In this document: one piece after another, positions 23,710 to 31,160 of the stretch
Layout of the letters: each line of letters begins with the position of its first letter
Numbering within the stretch: the stretch's first letter is position 1
DNA from: Adlercreutzia sp. ZJ473
Lineage (GTDB): Bacteria > Actinomycetota > Coriobacteriia > Coriobacteriales > Eggerthellaceae
Assembly (NCBI RefSeq): GCF_013185065.1
Contig: NZ_JAAVTO010000014.1
Location: 1-46,398, forward strand
DNA: 46,398 bases
Direction of reading: 5' to 3'
The notes under the pieces: model-generated
The model's input: only the letters and a program-made list of their open reading frames with translations
Databases searched by the model: none
What the model was told of the DNA's origin: nothing
Translations under genes and position numbers: made by a program

Positions 23710-25329
23710 CTAGTGCTTCTTGCCCTGGGCGTTCGAGTCGGACAGCCCCATTCCGACGGCGCTGCCCATGTCGAGCGCCTGCGTCTCGAGGAGCTGCGCC
23801 TCCTTGATCTCGCTCATGATGTCGGTCAGGTCGCGAACGCGCGTCCTCAGGTTCTCGCGGGCCTCGTCCACCTTGAGCTCGCCGCTCCTCTCGTAGTACG
23901 CGTCGCTTCCGAAGTACGAGATGAACTGCGTCGTGATGTTCCTCGTACTCAGCTCGGCAAGGAACATGATCATCTCGCGGCCGTTGCCGAAGCTCTCCTC
24001 CACGAACTTGATGCCGTTCTCGAGCTTCTGCTGGGCTTGCTTGACCAGCGGCTCGATGGCGTCAACCTCCTCGCGGTAGGTTTGGCTCACCACTGCGAAC
24101 GCCGCGCTGCCCGACTCGACTCCCTCCACGGAACACGCTCCTGCGATGCTGCGGATCTTGCGGAAGAAGAGCTTTTCGCCGCGCACGAAGTCCTTGACGG
24201 CGGTGCCCGCCGCGACCTTGCGCTCAAGCTCGGCCTCGCGCTCGCGCAAGGGCGCGAGCACCGCCGTCTCCACCGTCTGGCCTTCCAGCAGCTTCGGCTT
24301 CGCGGTCCTCAGCTCGTCGCGCAGCGCCAGCACGAGCTTCTGCTGGTCGAGCGCTTTCGAGCACTGCGCGGAGAGCGCGTCCAGGATCAAGCTGAGGAGG
24401 GCCACGCGCTCGTCGAACGGGGCGTCTTTGGCGCGGTTGACCACGTCCAGGCTCGCGTCCCCGTCAAGCACCTGGCTGATCTGGTAGTCCGAGCGGTACT
24501 TCTCGAACAGGGTGTAGTACACGGAGAAGCGGTCCGCGATGTCCTCGTCGCGCAGGAACTGGGAGAAGAGGACGTCGTTGCATGCGACCCCCGACTCCTC
24601 GTAGAGCGATATGACCTTCGCGAGGTCCTCCCACCCGCGCGCGGTGACGAAGCTCTTGCCTCCGCCCGGCTTCGACTCGACCTTGTAGAAGCAGTCGGGC
24701 TTGGCTTGCAGGAACGACGTGACGACGGGGTGGATGCCCTTCTCGGCGGCGTAGCGCCCCCAGACGGCGTAGTCGGGCTCCACGTCCAGCTCGCGCAGGC
24801 GGTCCAGGATCACGATGTCGAACTCGTGGACCGACCTGTTGTACTCGGGCGGGTTGCCGGCGCACACCACCACCCAGTTGTCGGGCACCTTGTGGCGCCC
24901 GAACGTCTTGAACTGGAGGAACTGCAGCATGGAGGGGTAAAGCGTCTCCGACACGCAGTTGATCTCGTCCAGGAAGAGGATGCCGCGCTCCTCGCCGGTG
25001 GCCTCCATGTAGTCGTATATCGCGCCCACGATCTCGCTCATCGTGTACTCCGAGGCGTCGTACTCCAGCCCCTTGAACTTGCGGTGGACTATGTGGGGCA
25101 GGCCGAGCGCGCTCTGGCGCGTGTGGTGGGTCATAGAGTACGAGACTAAGCCGATCTGCAGCTCTTGGGCGATCTGCTCGATGATGGCGGTCTTCCCGAT
25201 GCCGGGGGCGCCGACGAGGAACATCGGGCGCTGCCGCTCCGGCTCGATGATGTACATGCCCGCGTCATCTCGCCTGAGGTAGGCGTTCACGGTCTCCTTG
25301 ATCTGCTTTTTCGCTGTGGCGATGTCCAT
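23710..25329 (-). CDS. MoxR-like AAA+ ATPase
   Basis: The 539-residue protein has an N-terminal AAA+ module: Walker A GAPGIGKT (40-47), HHTRQSALGLPHI, Walker B ILFLDEINC (117-125), FLQFKTFGRHKVPDNW and sensor-1 VVVCAGNPPEYN. SFVTARGWEDLAKVI (about 220-235) resembles the MoxR sensor-2/lid region. The C-terminal half (about 280-539) is mainly charged helices with no named domain. MoxR ATPases remodel or activate partner proteins together with VWA-domain proteins, and the upstream gene (9-nt gap) encodes exactly that. It is the last gene of the TetR-LRR-VWA-AAA operon; R1 copy B begins 28 nt after its stop. Confidence 0.88.
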   Translation of the reverse strand: MDIATAKKQIKETVNAYLRRDDAGMYIIEPERQRPMFLVGAPGIGKTAIIEQIAQELQIGLVSYSMTHHTRQSALGLPHIVHRKFKGLEYDASEYTMSEIVGAIYDYMEATGEERGILFLDEINCVSETLYPSMLQFLQFKTFGRHKVPDNWVVVCAGNPPEYNRSVHEFDIVILDRLRELDVEPDYAVWGRYAAEKGIHPVVTSFLQAKPDCFYKVESKPGGGKSFVTARGWEDLAKVISLYEESGVACNDVLFSQFLRDEDIADRFSVYYTLFEKYRSDYQISQVLDGDASLDVVNRAKDAPFDERVALLSLILDALSAQCSKALDQQKLVLALRDELRTAKPKLLEGQTVETAVLAPLREREAELERKVAAGTAVKDFVRGEKLFFRKIRSIAGACSVEGVESGSAAFAVVSQTYREEVDAIEPLVKQAQQKLENGIKFVEESFGNGREMIMFLAELSTRNITTQFISYFGSDAYYERSGELKVDEARENLRTRVRDLTDIMSEIKEAQLLETQALDMGSAVGMGLSDSNAQGKKH

Positions 25330-25338
25330 GGGGGCTCC

Positions 25339-27057
25339 TTAACTCAGTTTGCTCTTGAAGCGGTTGATTCCTTCTTTGTCGATCAGGACGCGCATGGCCC
25401 AAGGGGGCACTTTGGGGATGTAGTTGTCGCCTTCGTCGAGGAACACGAACGCCGTGTCGTAGTCGGGCACCTTCTCGGGGAAGTCGCCGATCCCGTCTGT
25501 GAAGTAGATGATGCCCTTCAGGTCGGACAGCTCGCCGTCCCGCCTCAGCTTGTCGACGTAGCTGAAGGCGGGGCGGAAGTCGGTGCCGCCCATTCCCCGT
25601 ATGGTGAAGCTCTCCATGAGCCTGTCGACGTCGCGCAAGTCGCCTATCTTCGTGTCGGACTGCACTTTCGCGTCGCACTGTATGACGTGGATGTTCACCT
25701 CGTGCGAGCAGTCCTCCTGCTTCTTCAGGATGTTGAACGTGTGCTCGACGAACTTCTTGACGAGCTCTCCCTCGCATGATTCGGACGTGTCGATGCAGAT
25801 GGCGAAGTCGCGGATGCGGTTCGTCTCCTTGTACTCGAGGGGCTCGACGAGCGGCATGTTCCCGTACAGCTTGAGCCCGTAGGTGTAGAAGACGTAGTCG
25901 AACTCGTCGTCGTTGATCTTCATCTCCTCGGAGAGGGAGGCGAAGCGGCGCAGGAAGTCGGAGTAGTCGGTCTTCTTCCTGTTGGCTGCGGACAGCAGCT
26001 TGGTGAAGCCGCCCGCCTCGCAGCCCCACGACGCCGAGAAGGTCTCCAAGTCGGTCTCCACCTGCTTGGCCAGCTCCTCCCAGCTGCGCTCCTCCTCGTT
26101 CTCCTCGGGGTCTCGCGTTGACTCGTCGACCTCGTCGCGAGGATCGTCCGCCTCGCCCGCCTCGGCGTCGCCGCGCTCGCCATCCTCGTCCTTTGCGCCG
26201 GAATCGGAGCTCTCCGAGGTGTTCGGGGCGTCTTCGCCGTCCATGCCGTCGGCGTCGTCGTCTGACGTGCTGCTGTCGTCCTGCCCCTCGGAAAGGTCGT
26301 ACACGTCCTGGCGCTGCTCGTCTTGCGACGACGAGTCCCCGCCCGAGCCGCTGTCCCTGCCGTCGGACTCGCGCTTGTCGTCGGAGCTCTCGACGGTGCA
26401 GCTGTCATCGTCGGGGAGCTCCGTCTTCAGCTGCGGCTTGTACGAGGGCCATCCGCGGTGGTAGTCGCGCTCGAACAGCGCGTGGAGCTCGTTCAGCCGG
26501 GCCCCTCTCACCCTCAGCTCAGCCGGGCCCCGGGCCCACCTGAGCGAACGCGTGAAGAGGCCGTACAGGTTGCCGGGCGTGAGCTTTCCCCCGCAGAGGC
26601 CGCGCAGCTCCTCCAGGGCGGCTTTGCGCTCCCCGTCGAGGGGGCTCGCGAACCGCTTCCCGCAAAGCTCCATGGCGGCATGTTCCGCCAAGACATCGCA
26701 GACGAGCCACCATGCCTCGGTGTTCCCGCGGGTCGTGTCGTAGGGGTGGCGAAAGAGGCAGTGCATGATGGAGTGCAGGTAGTCGCGCACGACCTCGTTG
26801 AACCCAGCGTCGAAGCGCCCTATCACCGTGTAGGGGTCGTAGTAGACGTACGTCCCGTCAACGGCCAGCGCGTACCGTCCGATGTTCTCCGTGAGCCGGG
26901 GCTCCATCTTCCAGAGCGCGACGTCGAGGAAGCGGAACTTCATCATGAGCTGGACGCGGGCTTCGTCGACTATCTCCAGCGCTATGCGCTGGGCCTGCTC
27001 GAAGCGGTCCTCTTCGTCTTGCAGCTTCTGCGGAGAGCTGCTGGATGGGGCGGTCAT
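25339..27057 (-). CDS. DUF2201-type protein: degenerate metallopeptidase-like domain plus VWA domain
   Basis: About 572 residues. The N-terminal domain has HSIMHCLFRHPYD (about 94-106) where DUF2201 proteins carry HExxH, so the catalytic Glu is replaced by Ser and zinc peptidase activity is unlikely. Residues about 210-330 are a long Asp/Glu/Ser-rich linker. The C-terminal VWA-like domain has a complete MIDAS: CIDTSES (about 417), GMGGTDFRPAF (about 487) and YFTDGIGDFP (about 518). It should bind a metal and be the partner of the MoxR-like ATPase. Start at ATG 27057, 20 nt after the LRR gene; an in-frame TTG at 27072 is possible. The ribosome site is weak, suggesting coupling to the LRR gene. 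Confidence 0.85.
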   Translation of the reverse strand: MTAPSSSSPQKLQDEEDRFEQAQRIALEIVDEARVQLMMKFRFLDVALWKMEPRLTENIGRYALAVDGTYVYYDPYTVIGRFDAGFNEVVRDYLHSIMHCLFRHPYDTTRGNTEAWWLVCDVLAEHAAMELCGKRFASPLDGERKAALEELRGLCGGKLTPGNLYGLFTRSLRWARGPAELRVRGARLNELHALFERDYHRGWPSYKPQLKTELPDDDSCTVESSDDKRESDGRDSGSGGDSSSQDEQRQDVYDLSEGQDDSSTSDDDADGMDGEDAPNTSESSDSGAKDEDGERGDAEAGEADDPRDEVDESTRDPEENEEERSWEELAKQVETDLETFSASWGCEAGGFTKLLSAANRKKTDYSDFLRRFASLSEEMKINDDEFDYVFYTYGLKLYGNMPLVEPLEYKETNRIRDFAICIDTSESCEGELVKKFVEHTFNILKKQEDCSHEVNIHVIQCDAKVQSDTKIGDLRDVDRLMESFTIRGMGGTDFRPAFSYVDKLRRDGELSDLKGIIYFTDGIGDFPEKVPDYDTAFVFLDEGDNYIPKVPPWAMRVLIDKEGINRFKSKLS

Positions 27058-27077
27058 GGCATCACCAGGCAATCTGT

Positions 27078-29705
27078 CTACAGGTCATAGTCGAATACGC
27101 TCTCCGAGCACATCAGGCGCTTCGTCTCCAGGAGATGGGCTGACGTCGCGGCGTCGCGCAGGGCGGTGACGCGCTCGATTATCTCGTCGATGTTGCCGGG
27201 GTTCACGTAGCCTCGGTCCACGAGCTCGTCGAAGGTGGCTCGGTCGTCGTGCAGGGCGACGTCGACGCTGATCTCCACGATGTTGTTGCGGACGATCCGC
27301 TCCAGCGACGTCCTGTTCGCGCCGGTGAGCATGAACGGGTCCTCGAACCTGTCGAGGATCAGCCTCACCTGCTCATAGGCGCTGATGTCGTCCTTCTTGT
27401 CGCGCGTGATGGCGAAGCTGTGCGCGTTCGCCAGGCATATGTCGAGCTGCTCCACGATGCCGGGCACGTTCACCCAGTTCGCGCCTCCAAGGCCGACCGA
27501 GATCCCGCGGATGCCGCTTTGCGTGTTGGGGAAGCAGAAGTCGAAGACGCGCCTGCCCTCCAGGGGCTCCGCGAGCTCGACGTGGATGCGCTCTATCCAG
27601 CATCTTGTCGACAGGCCGCTCGAGCCGATGACCTTGAGGCTGGGGTTCAGGGACAAGAGCTCTATCCCGCGGGCGTTGTTGAACGCGTAGTCCTCGACCC
27701 TCACGATCTCGTCGGGGAAGACCACCTCCGGCTCAGAGCCGACGTAGATGATGACGGAGTCGCCGCGCTCCGACCTTCTGCACAGCATTCCGCATGCCAG
27801 GTAGAAGGCGTCGTTCGCGGGGGACACGTCGACGCGCGCAAGGGACGGCACGCCTCTCCCGTAATGCGCCCCCTCCGTCACCAGGGCTCGGTCTCCCAGC
27901 GACTCCAAGCTCGCGGGTATGCGGACCTCCTCGAGGTTCGTGTCGAAGAACGCCTCGTCCCCGATGGTCTGCACGGAGTCGGGGAGGCTCACGTGCCGCA
28001 GGTTCTTGCACACCCTGAACGCCGACTCCCCGATGCTGCGGACCGTGTCCGGGATGCGCACGCGCGTTATGCGGTCATGGAAGGCGAAGGCCATCGGCTC
28101 GATCGCGACGGCGCCGTCGTAGACGCTGTAGATCTCCTTCTCCGCGTCGATGAGCTGCACGAGGTGGATCCCGTCGGCCTCTCTCCGGTAAAGCCCCCCT
28201 TCTCCGTCGTAGAACTGGTCCTTCGAGCGCTCGTCGACGAAGAACGTGCAGCGAGGACCCGAGTGCACGATGTTGGTGCCCCTCGTCACGGAGGCCCCGA
28301 TGTGCTTGACCGTGGCGGGGATGGTCAGGCTGTCCAGCGACGACCCTCGAAACGCCGAGCCTCCGATTGACTCGAGCCCCTCGTTCAAGACGGCCTCATG
28401 GAGCTGGGCGCAGTAGAAGAACGCCTTGTCCTCGATGCTCTTGAGGGACGAGGGCGCGACGAATCTCCGCATGCCGGTGTCGGAGAAGGCGAACGGGCCT
28501 ATCGTGGTGACCGAGTCCGGCAGCGAGACGCGCTCCAGGCTCTTGAATCCGTGGCAGCACTTCTCGCCTATGACCTCGCATCCCTGCGCTACGGAGAGCT
28601 CCTCCCGGGGGCATGCGAGGGCGATCATCTGCTTGAGGTCGGCGGAGTAGAGCGCGGAGCCGTCGGTGGTGATGAACGGGTTCTCCGCGCTCACGACGAC
28701 CTCCGCGAGGTCAGACCCCTGGAGGGCGCCTGCGTCGACGGCTCGAACGGCCCTCCCGATGACGAGCTTCTTGAGCTTTCCGCTGCTGAGGACGCCCCTC
28801 CTGATCCTCTCGAGCCCTCCGGGAAGCACGAGCTCCTCAAGATGGGGGCATTGGTCGATCCAGCTCGCGTCAAAGTCGGAGGCGCTCTTCGGCAGGACGA
28901 GCCTTCTCAGGTTCGCGTTGCGCCGAAAGGCCCCGCTGCCTATCGTGTCGATGCCGTCCGCGCAGACGATCTCCTCTATCAGGGAGTTGCCGGAAAGGGC
29001 GCTCGACGCTATCGCGAGGACGGGCGCGCCCTCTATCTCTGCCGGGACGCTCAGCGCGCGCGTCGCGGCCTTGATGCCGGTGATCTGCGCGAAAGAGCCG
29101 TCTATCACCACGTAGCGCCAGACGGCGCCGTCCGGGGCCTCGAACATGCGCTCGCCCGACCTGCTTCCCCGCACGGACCCCCGCTCGCGGCGGCTGAAGC
29201 TGACGCGCTTGTCGCCGATCTCCGCGATCTCCTTGAGCTGGGTGTCGCTCAGCGCTATCGCGGCTCCGCTGTCTGAGAAGCCCGTCGGGATCATGGACGG
29301 GAATACCAGCCTGCTTCGGTCGCCTTCCTCCACGACGTGGGGCCCCGCATAGGGCTCGGCAGCGGACTCGTCCGGCTCTAGGGCCGCCTGCTCGTTCGCT
29401 CGCACGTTGCCGGCGATGTCGAATTGCCGGTTCGGCTCTATCACCTCGGAGTAGAGGACGCAGTACCTCAGCCCCTTGAGGGTCGCGCGCACGTTCGCAA
29501 CGGGGAAGCTGCCGTGATGGAGGACTTCGCAGGCGAGAAGCCCGCGGGCGATCATCTCCTGGTACGCCTCGCTGCCCTCAAGCGCCGACAGGGGCATGTC
29601 GGTCGACTGCGTGCGCATGTTGTCTTGTCTGAGCGAGATGTTGTACAGGAGCACCTCGCGGTCTTCGGAAAGCCGTCCTTCGGCCAAGATCTCCTCATCG
29701 AGCAT
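27078..29705 (-). CDS. Cytoplasmic BspA-type leucine-rich-repeat protein
   Basis: The 875-residue protein has no signal peptide and no membrane segment. Residues about 1-200 are of unknown type. From about 215 to 690 it is a series of LRR_5 (BspA-like) repeats such as RVSLPDSVTTIGPFAFSDTG, RVRIPDTVRSIGESAFRVCK, HVSLPDSVQTIGDEAFFDTN and VRIPASLESLGDRAL. The last 180 residues leave the repeat pattern and are helical. BspA repeats are usually on surface adhesins, so a cytosolic one inside an AAA/VWA operon is unusual and suggests a recognition or scaffold role. ATG 29705 follows AAGGAG by about 11 bases and lies 18 nt after the tetR stop; the VWA gene follows after 20 nt. Confidence 0.85.
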   Translation of the reverse strand: MLDEEILAEGRLSEDREVLLYNISLRQDNMRTQSTDMPLSALEGSEAYQEMIARGLLACEVLHHGSFPVANVRATLKGLRYCVLYSEVIEPNRQFDIAGNVRANEQAALEPDESAAEPYAGPHVVEEGDRSRLVFPSMIPTGFSDSGAAIALSDTQLKEIAEIGDKRVSFSRRERGSVRGSRSGERMFEAPDGAVWRYVVIDGSFAQITGIKAATRALSVPAEIEGAPVLAIASSALSGNSLIEEIVCADGIDTIGSGAFRRNANLRRLVLPKSASDFDASWIDQCPHLEELVLPGGLERIRRGVLSSGKLKKLVIGRAVRAVDAGALQGSDLAEVVVSAENPFITTDGSALYSADLKQMIALACPREELSVAQGCEVIGEKCCHGFKSLERVSLPDSVTTIGPFAFSDTGMRRFVAPSSLKSIEDKAFFYCAQLHEAVLNEGLESIGGSAFRGSSLDSLTIPATVKHIGASVTRGTNIVHSGPRCTFFVDERSKDQFYDGEGGLYRREADGIHLVQLIDAEKEIYSVYDGAVAIEPMAFAFHDRITRVRIPDTVRSIGESAFRVCKNLRHVSLPDSVQTIGDEAFFDTNLEEVRIPASLESLGDRALVTEGAHYGRGVPSLARVDVSPANDAFYLACGMLCRRSERGDSVIIYVGSEPEVVFPDEIVRVEDYAFNNARGIELLSLNPSLKVIGSSGLSTRCWIERIHVELAEPLEGRRVFDFCFPNTQSGIRGISVGLGGANWVNVPGIVEQLDICLANAHSFAITRDKKDDISAYEQVRLILDRFEDPFMLTGANRTSLERIVRNNIVEISVDVALHDDRATFDELVDRGYVNPGNIDEIIERVTALRDAATSAHLLETKRLMCSESVFDYDL

Positions 29706-29723
29706 CAGCGGTTCTGCTCCTTC

Positions 29724-30437
29724 TCATGCGCGCGGCTGCGCTTTCGCGCTCGGCGCCGGGTTCGCCGGGTTCTGCTTTGGGCTGGCTGCCATGGCGTCGG
29801 ACAGCCTCGCCTTGAGCTCGTCGAGCGAAGGGGCGTCAGAGCTCCTGTCGTCGAGCTCCCCGTTCGGGTCGAACGGCCCGTCGACGCCGTCGTGAAACGC
29901 CTTGAGTATCTGAATCGACTTCAAGGGAACGTCTATGTCGAAGTCCTGCTTGATCGAGTAGTACATCAGCTCGTAGAAGCCGCCCCATACTTCGATGACG
30001 TGCTGAGATCGGGACTCGAACTCCGGGCGGCTGGGGTCTAGGTTCTCCAAGCCCCACTCGTAGTGCCCGCGCATCAGCTCATCTGCCAGGGCGCGGTCCT
30101 TGAGTATGTCGTAGAGGAGAAGGCGGCCGCCGTTTTTGCTGAGCAGATAGCCGTAGTAAAGGCAGCCGATGCGGTGCGCGTCCAAGTAGCTCAGGCGCGT
30201 CGGGCCCCCGTATTCGACGATGCCGAGCATGTCGGCGATGGTCGACAGGAGCCCGTTCAGGTACTCGACGGCGAAGTCCATCTTGCGCGGGTAGTAGTGC
30301 TGGACGAGGGCCCGTGAGATGCCGGCCTCCTCGGCCACGAGCTGATACGAGGTCGCATCAAGGCCCCTGGTGACAAGGCTCTTTTGGATCACGGCCTCTA
30401 AGCGCTTCCGCAGCTCAGGGTTTTTGGTTCGAGGCAT
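29724..30437 (-). CDS. TetR-family transcriptional regulator
   Basis: The 237-residue protein has a TetR helix-turn-helix: RLEAVIQKSLVTRGLDATSY, QLVAEEAGISRALVQHYYPR, KMDFAVEYLNGL. The rest is an all-helical ligand/dimerisation domain, ending in a Pro/Ala-rich tail from about residue 215. It is first in the four-gene operon, directly behind a promoter with a palindromic operator, so autorepression and control of the whole system are likely. ATG 30437 follows AAAGG by six bases; the frame continues to 30473 without homology. The inducer cannot be predicted. Confidence 0.9.
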   Translation of the reverse strand: MPRTKNPELRKRLEAVIQKSLVTRGLDATSYQLVAEEAGISRALVQHYYPRKMDFAVEYLNGLLSTIADMLGIVEYGGPTRLSYLDAHRIGCLYYGYLLSKNGGRLLLYDILKDRALADELMRGHYEWGLENLDPSRPEFESRSQHVIEVWGGFYELMYYSIKQDFDIDVPLKSIQILKAFHDGVDGPFDPNGELDDRSSDAPSLDELKARLSDAMAASPKQNPANPAPSAKAQPRA

Positions 30438-30476
30438 GCCCAGCCTTTCGGGTCGTTTTCTATATGCTTTCACGTT

Positions 30477-30504
30477 ATGATAGCTATACGCGTATAGTTG
30501 TCAA
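30477..30504 (-). promoter_or_regulatory. Promoter with embedded palindromic operator for the TetR-LRR-VWA-AAA operon
   Basis: On the minus strand: -35 TTGACA (30504-30499, consensus), 16-bp spacer, -10 TATCAT (30482-30477). The spacer contains the perfect palindrome CTATACGCGTATAG (30484-30497), extended to 10 of 12 matched bases per half. A repressor bound here would block RNA polymerase. It is about 40 bp before the tetR start. Confidence 0.8.
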
Positions 30505-30546
30505 TAGGGAAAACTCTACTCAGCCCCCCTCGTGCGGAAAGACAGC

Positions 30547-30580
30547 AAGCGGGCGGCGAGGATGTTCCCGCCGCCCGCTT
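30547..30580 (-). terminator. 12-bp hairpin downstream of the second ferredoxin/molybdoenzyme operon
   Basis: AAGCGGGCGGCG (30547-30558) pairs exactly with 30569-30580 over 10 nt; on the minus strand it is followed by GCTGTCTTT. A second perfect 12-bp hairpin, CGCTCTCGCGCC at 30601-30612 with 30623-30634, lies next to it. The rest of 30438-30739 contains short CCGTCATGCC near-repeats and no gene. Confidence 0.6.
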
Positions 30581-30739
30581 CGTCGCGCTCTCGCCTCCTG
30601 CGCTCTCGCGCCGTCACGCCATGGCGCGAGAGCGCAACGGCGCCGCTATGCCGTCATGCCGTCATGTTGGGCCGTTCGTGCGCGACAGCGCCGTCATGCC
30701 AGGCCGCTTGTATGCCACGGCGTTGCCACGCCTTCTGCG

Positions 30740-31156
30740 CTATCGTGCCGTGGCGTACTCGACGGCCGCGCGCGTGGCCTCGCCGGCGTCGTCAAGCGAC
30801 CACACCTTGGCGCCGCGCCCCTCCACGCGGGCCTTCGCCTGCGCATAGGCGCTCTCGGCGTCCGCGTCGTCGCCGAGGGCGAGCGCCTGCGTCGGGCAGT
30901 CCATCACGCAGAACGGCAGCTCTCCGGCCGCGACGCGGGGCGCGCAGAACGTGCAGCTCGGCAGGTAGATCGGCTGCCACCACATGTGCAGGTCGGGGTA
31001 GGCGCCGGCCGGCCGGTCGATGCCGATGCCCGAGCCGTGCGTCTTCACCTCCACGCGATACTCGTCGTCGTCCAGGTGGTTGCCCACCTTGCAGCCCATC
31101 GCGCAGGTCCAGCAACCAATGCAGCGGTCGATGTCGACCAACATCTTGCATGCCAT
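30740..31156 (-). CDS. Double [4Fe-4S] electron transfer subunit
   Basis: The 138-residue protein has two four-Cys groups, CIGCWTCAMGC near the N-terminus and CTFC with CVMDC about residues 70-90. The CVMDCPTQAL segment is typical of DmsB-like subunits. The C-terminal 40 residues (Ala/Glu-rich, helical) have no cofactor motif. It begins 4 nt after the stop of the molybdoenzyme gene, with AAGGAGG ahead of the ATG, so the two are one operon. It has the same reduced two-cluster plan as the ferredoxin at 11285-11623, but the two are only distantly similar. Confidence 0.88.
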   Translation of the reverse strand: MACKMLVDIDRCIGCWTCAMGCKVGNHLDDDEYRVEVKTHGSGIGIDRPAGAYPDLHMWWQPIYLPSCTFCAPRVAAGELPFCVMDCPTQALALGDDADAESAYAQAKARVEGRGAKVWSLDDAGEATRAAVEYATAR

Positions 31157-31160
31157 GGCT

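Noticed and set aside
27249-28370. 373-codon plus-strand frame antisense to the LRR gene
   Set aside because: No ribosome site or domain; composition typical of antisense shadow.
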